Position numbers and translations under genes: made by a program | Assembly: GCA_963823165.1 (NCBI GenBank) | Contig: CAWGKV010000038.1 | Span: 16,352 to 80,351 of the forward strand | Direction: 5' to 3' | Source: Roseiarcus sp963823165 | Lineage (GTDB): Bacteria > Pseudomonadota > Alphaproteobacteria > Rhizobiales > Beijerinckiaceae | DNA length: 64,000 bases | The notes under the pieces: model-generated | Seen by the model: only the letters and a program-made list of their open reading frames with translations | Told to the model about the DNA's origin: nothing | Databases searched by the model: none | Shown: piece after piece, positions 52,763 through 63,456 of the stretch | Numbering within the stretch: the stretch's first letter is position 1 | Layout: each line of letters opens with the position of its first letter

Positions 52763-52807
52763 AGAATCTCATCCGCCGACCTTCGGCCGGCGCCTTCCGC
52801 CCGGATC

Positions 52808-52943
52808 GGTAACTGGGCAAATTCCCGGGCGCGCAACTGCACAAAAGAAATGCTGCGGTTGCGAGATTCACCCAAATCAAGCACTTACACGCGGGCCGGC
52901 GGCAAAGTTTTTCTGTCCTGCCCGGGAATTTGCCCCAGTTACC
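52808..52943. mobile_element. 136-bp MITE-like element with inverted ends
   Basis: The left end GGTAACTGGGCAAATTCCCG (52808-) and the right end, the complement of 52920-52943, match over 23-24 bp with one indel. The core of about 90 bp is non-coding. Right beyond the right end the motif 'acccagttac' repeats part of the terminus. It lies in the 52763-53160 gene-free stretch, which otherwise shows nothing clear. Confidence 0.55.
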
Positions 52944-53160
52944 CAGTTACGCGAAATTCTTTTAACCCATTGAAAAGCCCCGAATTGGACGAAAGAATCC
53001 AAGGAAATCCGGAGAGAATCCAATTCCGCAATCTTTGGTTTTAATTTCCAGTGCGAGTTCATTGCAAACAGGAGCGCGTTGGGCCGCGACGCGCCGTGGG
53101 CCGCCCGGAAAACCCGCGGCAAGCTTCTGGAATCGCTCGAAACGCCCGGATGGCGACCGA

Positions 53161-54289
53161 CTAATCCACGTCCTCGACCACGACCGTCCGGCCCGACAGG
53201 CGCTGGGCGAGCGAAGCCTCCATGAACGGGTCGAGCTCGCCGTCGAGCACGTCGGCCGGCGTGCCCGAGACGTGGCCGGTGCGCAGGTCCTTGACCATCT
53301 GGTAGGGCTGCAGCACGTAGGAGCGGATCTGGTGGCCCCAGCCGATGTCGGTCTTGGAGGCCGCGTCGGCGGTGACCTTGGCCTCGCGCTCCTCGAGCTC
53401 CCGCTCGTAGAGGCGGGCGCGCAGCATGTTCCAGGCGGTGGCGCGGTTCTTGTGCTGCGAACGCTCCGACTGGCAGGCGACGACGATGCCGGTCGGGAGG
53501 TGAGTGATGCGGACCGCCGATTCGGTCTTGTTGACGTGCTGCCCGCCGGCGCCCGAGGAGCGGTAGGTGTCGATCCGGCAATCGCTTTCGTCGACGTCGA
53601 TCTGGATGCGGTCGTCGACCACCGGATAGACCCAGACCGAGGCGAAGCTGGTGTGGCGGCGGGCGTTCGAGTCGAAGGGCGAGATGCGCACCAGGCGATG
53701 CACGCCCAACTCGGTCTTCAGCCAGCCGTGGGCGTTGTGGCCCTTGACGACGATGGTCGCCGACTTGACGCCCGCTTCGTCGCCGGGGGTCTCTTCGATG
53801 ACCTCGACCTCGAACTTGCGGCGCTCGGCCCAGCGTATGTACATGCGCAGGAGCATCCTGGCCCAGTCGCAGCTCTCCGTGCCGCCGGCCCCCGAGTGGA
53901 CTTCGAGATAGGTGTCGTTGGCGTCGGCTTCGCCTGAAAGCAGCGCCTCGAGCTGGCGCCGCTCGCCCTCGGCCTTCAGCGCCTTCAGGGCCGCTATTCC
54001 CTCGGCCTCGGTCGCTGAGTCGCCCTCGGCCTCGCCGAGCTCGACGAGCGTCGAGGCGTCGTCGAGCTCGCGCTCGATCTTGGCGAGCGAGCCCAGCCTG
54101 TCGTCGAGCGCGGTACGCTCGCGCATCAGCTTCTGGGCGGATTCCGGGTCGTTCCAGAGACCGGGCTCTTCGGATTTCGCGTTCAGCTCGGCCAGACGCC
54201 GCGTCGCCGCGTCGACGTCAAAGATGCCTCCTCAGCAGTCCGACGGACTGCTTGATCGTCTCGACCAGCTGTTCAGCTTCAGCGCGCAT
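53161..54289 (-). CDS. prfB: peptide chain release factor 2 (programmed +1 frameshift)
   Basis: The zero frame from 54289 gives MRAEAEQLVETIKQSVGLLR and stops at TGA (54220-54218). Shifting +1 enters a long frame (DVDAATRRLAELNAKSEEPG onward) with the RF2 SPF motif (here RISPFDS) and the GGQ motif in SSGAGGQHVNKTES that hydrolyses peptidyl-tRNA. Termination at UGA/UAA is its function, and the inefficient UGA lets RF2 control its own level. Total about 375 residues, a normal length. It is followed upstream by mrcA on the same strand. Confidence 0.95.
54217..54232 (-). promoter_or_regulatory. prfB programmed +1 frameshift site
   Basis: On the coding strand AGGAGG (54232-54227), a CAT codon, then CTT TGA C (54223-54217). 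The internal Shine-Dalgarno-like AGGAGG close to the CTT slip codon and the TGA with following C are the classic elements of the RF2 frameshift. Slippage of CTT to TTT moves the ribosome +1. Confidence 0.9.
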
Positions 54290-54421
54290 GTCTTAAAGAC
54301 CACAAAGTTAGAACCCTATTCATTGGCCGGCCGTCGGGGCGGGATGGGTCGTCTACGCCCTTCCCGGCGCCAAGCGCAAGTTCGGCGAGCGCTCGGCGGC
54401 GGTCAACCGCCGGCAAACGCT

Positions 54422-56828
54422 TCAGTAGAGGCCGCCCGTGCCGGAGCCGACCGACTGGTCGCCGCCCGCCTCCGCCGCGGCCTCGCCGCCGCCGCCGCCG
54501 CCGCCGCCGTACGAGTTCGGGCGGGCCGGTGCCCGGCTTGAAGGCCTCGAGGATCGTGCCCGGCCCGGTCGAGCGCATCCCGGTGTGGACGTCGACCGAG
54601 ATCAGCTTGATGCCCGGCGGGACGCGGAAGGGCGTATCCGGCGTGTCCTTCAGCGCCATCTTCATGAAGTCGCGGAAAATCGGCGCGGTGTAGAGCGCCG
54701 CCTGGGCGCTGCCGCCGAGCGACCTGGGCTTGTCGTAGCCCATGAACACGCCGAAGGCGAGATTCGGCGAGAAGCCGACGAACCAGAGGTCCTTCGCGTC
54801 GTTGGTGGTGCCCGTCTTTCCGGCGAGCGTCTTGCCGACCTCCTTGATCGCGACGCCCGTGCCGCGCTGGATCACGCCTTCCATGATCGAGATGACCTGA
54901 TAGGCGCTGAGCGGGTCGAGCACCTGCTCCCGCTTGTCGATGAGGCGGGGCTCCGGCTGGTTGTCCCATTTCGCCGCGTCGCACCCCTCGCAGATGCGCT
55001 CGTCATGCTTGTAGATGGTGTTGCCCCAGCGGTCTTGAATGCGGTCGATCAGGGTCGCCTTGATCCGCTTGCCGCCGTTGGCGAACATGGAATAGCCGGT
55101 CACCATCCGCAGCACGGTCGTTTCGCCGGCGCCGATCGACATCGACAGGAAAGGCGGCAGATTGTCGTAGATCCCGAACCGCTTGGCGTATTCGACGACG
55201 AGCGGCATGCCGATGTCGCGCGCGAGGCGCACGGTCATCAGGTTGATCGAGTGCTCGACGCCGAACCGCAGCGTATGCTCGCCGCCGGATTCGCCCTCGA
55301 AATTCTGCGGGCTCCACATCTCGCCGTTGCCCTGGTCAATCGTGACTGGCGCGTCGAGAATGAGCGAGGAGGGCGTGTAGCCGTTGTCGAGCGCCGCCGC
55401 GTAGACGAACGGCTTGAACGACGACCCGGGTTGGCGTTGCGCCTGGGTCGCACGATTGAACTCCGATTCGTCGAACGAGAAACCGCCGACCATCGCCAGG
55501 ACCCGACCGGTGAACGGGTCCATGGCGACGCAGGCGCCGCTGACTTCCGGAATCTGGCGCAGCCGGTATTCGCCGGAGCGTCCGGCGATCGGTTCGACGT
55601 AGAAGATGTCGCCGGACTTGACGAGGTTTTTCGCCGAGCGGCCCGTCCAGCGCATCCCTTCGGCAGTCACGGCGCCCGTCTCGCGGCCCTGAACGATTGC
55701 GCCCGACTTGTCCCGGTCGGGCTGCAAACCGATGCGGATCGAAGTGTTCGAGACGTCGAGCGCCACGGCGAGTTGCCAGGGCTTGACGTCGCCGTAGGAG
55801 GGAATGTCGGCGAGCGGCACGCCCCAGTCCTGGCCGAGGTCGATCGACTTCAGCGTCCCGTGCCAGCCGTGCGCTTCGTCATAACGCACGAGGCCGTCGA
55901 CGAGCGCCTTCCGCGCCATCAACTGAATCTTCGGGTCGAGCGTCGTGCGAACCGAGAGGCCTCCCTCGTAGAGCTTCTGTTCGCCGTAGCGCTCCGACAG
56001 CTCGCGCCGCACTTCCTCGGCGAAGAAGCCGGCGGCGATCGAGTTCGGCGTCAGGACGCGGGGATTGACGACGAGCGGCTCCGCCCTCGCCTTGCGCGCC
56101 TGCTCGGCGGTGATGTAACCGTCCTCCGCCATGCGCCCGATCACATAGTTGCGCCGCTCCACGGCGCGGTCGTGGTCGCGGAACGGATTGAGCGCGCTCG
56201 GCTCCTTCGGCAGCGCCGCCAGATAGGCGACCTCGGCGATCGTCAGCTCGTGAACCGATTTGTCGAAATAATTCAGCGCGGCGGCGGCGACGCCGTAGTT
56301 GGAGAGCCCGAGATAGATCTCGTTGAGGTAGAGCTCGAGAATCTTCTCCTTCGAATAGGCCGCCTCGATGCGCAGGCTGAGAAGGATCTCACGAATCTTG
56401 CGGTCGAAAGTCCGGTCCGAATTCAGAAGGAAGTTCTTCGCCACCTGCTGGGTGATGGTGGAAGCGCCCTGAACCCGACGCGATCCCTGAAGGAAGACGA
56501 TGCCCGCGCGCACGATCCCCTCGGGGTCGACGCCGTGGTGGCTGTAGAAGTTCTTGTCCTCGGCGGAAATGAAGGCCTTCTTGACGAGATCGGGGATGGA
56601 CGAGGAGGGAAGATAAAGCCGCCGCTCGCGCGAGTATTCGGCGAGCAGGCTGCCGTCCGCGGCGTGCACGCGGGTCATGACGGGAGGCTCGTAGTTCTTG
56701 AGCTGGCTGTAGTCGGGCAGATCCTGCTCGTACTTCCACACCACGGCCGCAAGGATGCCGGCGGCGACGACGAAGACCATCGCGCCAGTCGCAAAAATAA
56801 AGCCGAACAGTCGGGCAATGCCGCGCAT
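54422..56828 (-). CDS. mrcA: penicillin-binding protein 1A (frame change at the C-terminus)
   Basis: A class A PBP of about 800 residues. TM helix about 10-30; glycosyltransferase domain (about 55-230) with SAEDKNFYSHHGVDPEGIVR and QQVAKNFLL; transpeptidase (about 430-760) with the catalytic Ser in RQPGSSFKPFVYAAAL, SIN in VEHSINLM and KTG in AGKTGTTNDAKDLW. It polymerises and cross-links peptidoglycan. After PGTGPP (about 54520) the given frame turns into poly-Arg and runs to 54279, over the prfB start. The alternative frame gives NSYGGGGG...GTGGLY and stop at 54422, the normal type of tail. A one-base indel near 54518-54526 is likely. Confidence 0.9.
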
Positions 56829-57077
56829 CTTGCTCTCGAAACCTTCCCGTTGCGCCCTTCGGCGGGTTCCCCCCGTCGCCGAGACGGGAAATTCGTAGCG
56901 AAGCCTGGTCAGCGGCCTGACGACTCCCGCGAGGCGTTCCCGACAGCGCGAGTCGGCCGTGAGATCGTGGACCCCGCCCGTCCTTTTCTCCGCGACTGGG
57001 GCGATTCTATGATGGCGGGTCGGACGGCCAGACGCACGAACCTCGCCGGTCCCATGAAAACTCGCCGCTGGCGAGCG

Positions 57078-58329
57078 CTAACGGTCGGCTGCGCTCGCCG
57101 GCCGGTCGAGCGCAACGCCGGAACCCCCAGCGGCCGCGGTCCCGGACCCCACGGAGGCGCCGAAGAACGCATCGATCGCCCTGACCATTGCCGAGGCCGT
57201 CTTGACCCGCCACTCCGGCGAGTTCATCGCCTGGACGTCTTGGGCGTTCGACAGATAACCGAGTTCGACCAGCACCGAAGGAAATTCCGGGGCCTTGAGG
57301 ACCACAAAACCCGCCGACCGCGCCGGATTGTGGTTAAGTCTGGTCGCCGGGCGCAAGTTGTCGACCAGGCCGCGCGAAAACATATGGGCGTAGATCCGGG
57401 TCTCGCGGCGTTTCAGATCGAACAAGATGTCTGCCACCCCTGGGTCCTGCCGCGTCTGACTCTCTTTATTCGCTCCTCGGTCGGCGGCGTTTTCGCGCGC
57501 CGCGATTCGCGCCGCCTCCGCGTCGGAGGCGCGGTCGGCGACGGTGTAGACGGTTGTCCCGCTGACGTCCGATGCTTCGCTGAGGGTGTCGGCGTGGATC
57601 GAGACAAACAAGGAGGCGTTTGCCCGGCGCGCGATGTTCACGCGCTCGTCGAGATCGACGTATTCGTCGCGATCGCGGGTCATGACGATCGAGTATCGCC
57701 TCGTCGACTTCGAGCTGGCGCTTGAGTTCGTCGCAAAACGCAAGCACGAGAGTCTTTTCCAAGGCGCCTCCCACTCCGCGGGCGCCGCCGTCGGAACCTC
57801 CATGCCCCGGGTCGAGCACAATAACCGGCTGCGCCGCGCGGGGCGGAGTCGCAGGAGCGCCCGTCGAGTCCTCGGGCGGCCGGGGCAGCGCGGCGAATGC
57901 GGCATCGTCGCACGGCTTGACTTCGATCTTCAGCCGGGCGGGCGGTGCGCCGGCGAGAATCGGGTTCGATTCCACTCGGCCAGGACAAGCCGGGCGCCCG
58001 AGATCGATGACCACCCGCGACTGGTGCGGCGCGAGAAGACCAAATCGGAATTCCTTGACGATAGCCGTAGCATTTCCAGTCCCGACCCGACCGATCGAGG
58101 GGTCGAGCTGAAAATTGACTTCCGGCAAATCGACGACGATCCGATCGGGGGCAGCCAGGGCGTAGACGCGGGGCTCCACGGAGCGCGAGAGGTCAAAGGA
58201 CAGTTCGGCGCCCTTTCCGTCTTGCAGGAGACGCGCCCCGACGGCGACCGGCGTTGGCCCGTCTTCCGCCAGGGCGGTTAACGCCGACGCGAAAATGAAG
58301 GTGGACGCAATCGCGGCCAGGCGTTGCAT
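57078..58329 (-). CDS. ami: N-acetylmuramoyl-L-alanine amidase, AMIN domain (frameshifted)
   Basis: Starts MQRLAAIASTFIFASALTAL (signal peptide). An AMIN domain (about 30-150, ELSFDLSRSVEPRVYALAAP) precedes Amidase_3 with zinc ligands in VIVLDPGHGGSDGG, LEKTLVLAF and LFVSIHADT and the catalytic Glu in VLVELGYLS. It splits septal peptidoglycan during division. After LKRQLE (near 57705-57712) the frame must shift by one for the rest (RRYSIVMTRDRDEYVD onward) to be read. As given, the gene is split into two frames. A sequence indel or a recent mutation would explain it. Confidence 0.85.
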
Positions 58330-59124
58330 TCGCCGTTCTCCCTTTGCCGGCCGCGCCGCCCGTCGTTTCTCCTTCACCGGCGCGGAGCTGCAAATTATCT
58401 CGCGCTTCACCGTGCTGGAACATGCTCCCATGCAGCTGATCCAAGTTTCAGCCCGCAGATAGTTTGCAGATAGCTTTAAAAACAGTAAACCGCATTGTAC
58501 GCTATACCATTCTCGTGCAGCGAACGAGGCGATCGGCGGCGGCAGTCCGCTTCCAAAGACTGCGCGCGGAAAAAACTTGCCAACGCTTCGGTGGGCCCCT
58601 ATTTAGGGTGGGTTACGAATTCGGACCGATTCCGTAGGGCCGGCCTGTCCAAGTGGGGCAGGCGACATTTCCGCCAAGACCGTCGAGTGATGGCTTGCGG
58701 CTCCTGCCGGATGACGCCGTGGCGGGTTTTTGCTCGTCGCCTCAGCCGCCTTTCTTGTGCGCGGGCTCAGCGCCCGAACAAGGATTTCGCGGACTGAAAG
58801 ATGGAAGCGACCAGCCGGAACTATGCCGGCGGCGCGGACCGATTCGTGACAACGGCGCACTTCACTGCGCGCCATAAATTGCGACGAGCCGGTTTCACGC
58901 CTTGGTCCTACTGACGATGTCCCGATCGCAAGTTCCGTCTGCAACAATCGCGGCGCCGACGGTTCGCGCATCGGTGACCGCATGTCGTCGGGTTGGGGTA
59001 ACGGCTGCGGCCCTGGCATCCGAGTTCCAATTGAAATCCCTCCTTCAGACAGGCGTTGCCCGCGGCTTGCCCGATCGCTTTTCCCGATCGGCAGCACGTT
59101 GCGGCCGGCGCGAGAGAGCTTTAC
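58330..59124. other. intergenic region and probable long rne leader
   Basis: About 795 bases between the amidase and rne, divergently arranged. No gene recognised. AT-rich stretch near 58450-58510 may hold promoters in both directions. Long structured 5' leaders that mediate RNase E autoregulation are known in other proteobacteria; I did not identify a defined structure here. Confidence 0.35.
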
Positions 59125-62100
59125 ATGGCAAACAAAATGATCATCGACGCTTCCCACCCGGAAGAAACCCGGGTGGTGGTGTTGCGTGGCAACCGAGTTG
59201 AAGAGTTCGACTTCGAGTCGGCGAATAAAAGGCCGCTGCGCGGCAATATATATCTGGCGAAGGTAACTCGCGTCGAGCCTTCACTCCAGGCAGCATTCGT
59301 GGATTATGGCGGAAACCGCCATGGCTTCCTCGCTTTTTCCGAGGTTCATCCGGACTATTACCAGATTCCAATCGCCGACCGTCAGGCGCTGCTCGAGGAA
59401 GAAGTGCTTTCCCAGCGCGATGAAGAAGACGAACCGAACGGAGAGCGGCGCAGCCGCAGACATCGTCGATCGCGCCATCAGGAGATCGCGACGCGTGCGA
59501 GCGACGGAGACGCTCTTTCTGAAACCGTCAGTCCGGAAGACCGTGTGGCGGAAGAGGAAGACCGTACGGCGGAAGAGATCGAGTCGGCAGCCAAGTATCC
59601 TGCCTTGGACGAGTTCGACAGCGATCAGGCTGAAGCTGTCCCTTTACCGGAGACCGCGCCTGCGGTTCAACGCGACGAAAGCGCCGAAAACTCGGAGAAC
59701 ATTGCGTCAAGCAACGAAGCTGAGCGCTCGCAAGGATACGACCGAGAGCCGGCTTTCGTCCGGGAGGACCGAGTTGAACAGGAAGAGTCCGGGTCGAACC
59801 TCCTCGAGTTCTCAGAGCGAGAGGCCCGCCAAACCGAAGCTTTCGCCCCGACCTCGGACCACGAGCTTTCGCACGATCGCCCATCCGCGGATCTGGACGG
59901 CCATGCTGAGCGGGGCGTCACGCCGCCTCCAAACGACGACGACGACCACGAAGTGACGACGCTCGAAGGAGGATCGGAAGAACGTTACGCCCCAAACCGC
60001 AAGCACCAACTGGAGGATGAGGACGAACCAGTCGAGCAGATCGGCGGCGACGCGATGGAGGAGCTGCCGCGCCGCCCCCAACGCCTGCGCCGACAGTACA
60101 AGATCCAAGAGGTCATCAAGCGCCGCCAGGTGCTCCTCGTGCAGGTTGTGAAGGAGGAGCGCGGCAACAAGGGGGCGGCGCTCACGACTTATCTCTCGCT
60201 CGCGGGGCGCTATTCCGTTCTGATGCCCAACACAGCGCGCGGCGGCGGCATTTCGCGCAAAATCACCAATGCGCAAGACCGCAGCCGGCTGAAAGGCATA
60301 GCTGAAGAACTCGATGTTCCAGAGGGCATGGGGGTGATCCTGCGCACGGCCGGCGCATCGCGCACCAAGGCGGAGGTCAAGCGCGATTTCGAGTACCTGC
60401 TGCGCATGTGGGAAACGGTACGGGAGACGACGCTCGCCTCGAGCGCGCCGACCCTCGTCTACGAAGAGGGCTCGCTGATAAAGCGCGCGATACGGGATTT
60501 GTACAGCAAGGAGGTCGACGAAATCATCGTCGCAGGGGAAGCGGGTTATCGCGAGGCCCGGCAGTTCATGCGCCTCCTCATGCCGAGCCACGTCAACACA
60601 GTGCAACTTTATCGCGACACCCAGCCGGTATTCGCTAAAGCGGGAGTTGAGACGCAGCTCGACGCGATGTTTTCCAATCAGGTGACGCTGAAGTCCGGGG
60701 GCTACATCGTCATAAACCAGACCGAAGCTCTGGTCGCTATCGATGTCAATTCCGGTCGTTCGACCCGCGAGCACAACATCGAGGACACCGCGCTGCGCAC
60801 CAACATCGAGGCGGCGGACGAAATAGCCCGACAATTGAGGTTGCGCGACCTTGCGGGCCTCATCGTGGTCGACTTCATCGACATGGAAGAGTCGCGCAAC
60901 AATCGTGCTGTCGAGCGGCGGATCAAGGACGCGCTGAAGAATGACCGCGCCCGGATTCAGGTCGGGCGCATTTCCCATTTCGGTCTGCTGGAAATGTCCC
61001 GCCAGCGCATACGTACTGGCGTCCTCGAGGGCTCGACCGTCGTCTGCGCTCACTGCCAAGGCTCTGGCGTTGTGCGCTCGACTGCGTCAATCGCGCTTCA
61101 TGTGCTGCGCGCGCTCGAAGACGCGCTGATCAAGAGTTCGACGCACGATGTTGTCGTTCGCACACGCACCCCGGTCGCGCTTTATATCCTCAATCAGAAG
61201 CGCGCGAACCTGCATGACCTCGAACGGCGGTTCGGCATCGAGGTCACGGTCGAGGCGGACGATACTTTGACCGGAGCGAATTACCACGCAATCGAGCGCG
61301 GGGAGCTTGCGAGCGGCGTCAAGGGCGGGGCTGAGCCGTCTCCGCCTGCGCGAGAGGACATCCCGGCAATTGTCGACGAGCCGGGGCTCTTCGAAGAGAT
61401 AGCCGAGGAGGAGAGCGAGGGGGTCGTCGAGGACGCCGCCGTCAGCGACGCGCCCCGAAGCAGCCGCGGCGAAGCCGCTGGGCCGGCAGAAGAAGGCGAA
61501 GCCAGTCGCCGTCGGCGCCGCCGTCGACGGCGGCGTGGCGGGGAGAGATCTTTCGGCGAAAGCATCTCCCCCGATGCGCCGCAACCGACCGACGATGGTC
61601 TCGCGGCGGTGGTCGAACTCGGCGGAAATATGGAACCGTCGGCGCAAACCGCGAATTCTGTCGAGAGAAGAGGATCGCGCGGCGAAGGCGGCAGGACCGG
61701 TCGGCGCTTGAGGCGGGGTCCGAGAAGCCAACTCCCGGCGCACGAGGAAAGGCTTCACGAACCGAATGAGCCGCCGGAAGTCGTCGCGGCGGATTCCGAT
61801 TTGCAATCCAATTCAGCGTCTGATTCGGTCGCGCCGGCGAAGGCGTCGGACGAGGCGGAAGCACCACCGGTTGCGACGCAGCCGCCGACGATGGAGGGCC
61901 CCGAAGTAGCGGAAGAGTGGCGTCAAGAACCCGAGTCGCCGCCGCCGATCGAGCCGTCCACGACCGCTCAAGAGACGCAGGTCCCGTCGGCTGCTCCCAC
62001 GTCGGAGCCTCCCCCGGAGCAAGAGTTCAGTGGAGCCGCATCCGGAAGCGGCGGCTGTGGCTCAGGAGCCACCGCGGCCCAGGCGGAGCGGCTGGTGGCA

Positions 62101-62131
62101 GCGCGCCCGCGCGAGCATCGTCGGCGACTGA
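59125..62131 (+). CDS. rne: ribonuclease E (frame change at the C-terminus)
   Basis: About 1,000 residues. It opens MANKMIIDASHPEETRVVVL, and the S1 domain is interrupted by a large acidic insertion (about 105-345), a known alphaproteobacterial trait. The catalytic core has the DNase I-like metal site (IAIDVNSGRST in VAIDVNSGRST, VVDFIDMEESRN) and the Zn-link Cys pair in VCAHCQGSG. Pro/Glu/Arg-rich C-terminal scaffold follows. Initiates mRNA decay and processes rRNA/tRNA. The given frame runs to 62268, but shifting +1 near 62020-62030 yields PPRPRRSGWWQRARASIVGD and a stop at 62131, a typical Rne tail. Confidence 0.93.
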
Positions 62132-62186
62132 TCTTACGGAGAGACGTGGGTTCGCGATGGGGAGGAGCGCGGCCCGCGCCAGTCCC

Positions 62187-63173
62187 TCAGAGCGACCTCA
62201 CTTTGACCCGCGACTCCTTTTCCACAGCGAGCCGGTTGCGCAGCGGCAGCCCGAATGTTTCCGATTGAATTTCGAACACATCGCCTTTCTGCGTCCTCAC
62301 CCCCTCGCTGAACGACAGGGTCGCCGTTCCAAAGAAGTGGATGTGGACGTCGCCCGGCCGCCGGAACAATCGGTATTTGAAATGGTGCGCCTCGAGGTTG
62401 GCGATCGAATGCGCCATGTTCTGCTCTCCAGAAAGGAATTCTCGTTCCCAGACCACTTCCCTGCCCCGGCGGATGCGAGAGACGCCTTGAACGTCCGGCG
62501 GAAGCTCGCCGACCAACAGTTCAGGACCGATGCTTGCAGGACGCAGTTTTGAATGAGCGAGCCAGAGATAGTTCTGTCGCTCGGTGAGGTGATCGGAAAG
62601 TTCGTTGCCGAGCGCAAAACCGATCCGGACCGGCGCGCCTGCTCCGTCGATGACGTAAATCCCGACGATCTCCGGCTCCTCGCCGGCATCGAGAGCGAAA
62701 GCCGGACTCGCAAAATCTCCCTCGGGCGGCGCAAGAATTGAGCCGTCGCCCTTGTAGAACCATTCCGGCTGGGCGCCCGTCTCTCTCTTTTTCGGCTTGC
62801 CGCCCTCCAGCCCAAGCCTGAACATTCGCATGGAATCGGTGAGTTTGGCGGGATCGGCCAGATCCTTATGCATCGCGTCGCGCCCCTCCGCTGATCCCAG
62901 ATGCGTAAGACCGGTCCCGGTGACGATCACGTGAGCCGGATCCTTATGATCGATCGGCGCCAAAACCTGGCGCTCTTTCAGGGTTCGCGGCAGATCGACC
63001 GGCCTGCCCAACGCACGATCCGCAATCAGCCTGCGAAGCGAAATGTTCGACTCTATCGCCTGCAGCGCCAACTCGAGCGTCGTGCGCGCCCCTTTCACCA
63101 ACCGGCTTTCGCCACGCGCCGTGACCGCCAGCGCCCGCTTGCCCCGATCGTCCACGAATTGAGTAAGCCTCAA
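62187..63173 (-). CDS. AraD1/GguC family FAH-fold protein
   Basis: 328 residues opening MRLTQFVDDRGKRALAVTAR, with the FAH-fold C-terminal domain (EPEIVGIYVIDGAGAPVRIG, FALGNELSDHLTERQNYLWL, SKLRPASIGPELLVG). The GguC/AraD1 group is linked to sugar-acid (L-arabonate/galactarate-type) catabolism. The SMP-30/lactonase remnant 283 nt upstream on the same strand fits a sugar-acid context. It is convergent with rne and overlaps only the frameshifted Rne extension. Confidence 0.85.
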   Translation of the reverse strand: MRLTQFVDDRGKRALAVTARGESRLVKGARTTLELALQAIESNISLRRLIADRALGRPVDLPRTLKERQVLAPIDHKDPAHVIVTGTGLTHLGSAEGRDAMHKDLADPAKLTDSMRMFRLGLEGGKPKKRETGAQPEWFYKGDGSILAPPEGDFASPAFALDAGEEPEIVGIYVIDGAGAPVRIGFALGNELSDHLTERQNYLWLAHSKLRPASIGPELLVGELPPDVQGVSRIRRGREVVWEREFLSGEQNMAHSIANLEAHHFKYRLFRRPGDVHIHFFGTATLSFSEGVRTQKGDVFEIQSETFGLPLRNRLAVEKESRVKVRSL

Positions 63174-63456
63174 GTCTGGCTTCCTTCTTCTGCTGTCGCG
63201 CCAAACCGGTCGCTCGCAGCAACGCCGCCTCGTTGAGCGACATGGTCAAAGCAGATGACAGCAAGAACCATCAAGGTTGTCTCCAGGCGGCTGGGACACA
63301 GCACAAACTTCCGCTAAATCCCAGCCCGGTAGAAGACCTTAATTGCCTTAGGGTGCACCAATCCCGCGCGGACCGAACCACTCGCTGCCCAATGCGGTTT
63401 CGGCCGCGTGAGGGGTTCGTTCAATCCCCACGAATCGGAATTTCCATCCGCAGGCG

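Noticed and set aside
54485..54509. (GCC)n run at the end of mrcA as the cause of the frame change
   Set aside because: The repeat unit is three bases, so changes in unit number keep the frame; the shift must lie just upstream, at the CCCG run.
54438..57725. 1095-aa plus-strand open frame opposite mrcA and the amidase
   Set aside because: Antisense to PBP1A and the amidase; no start signals and no recognisable domain.
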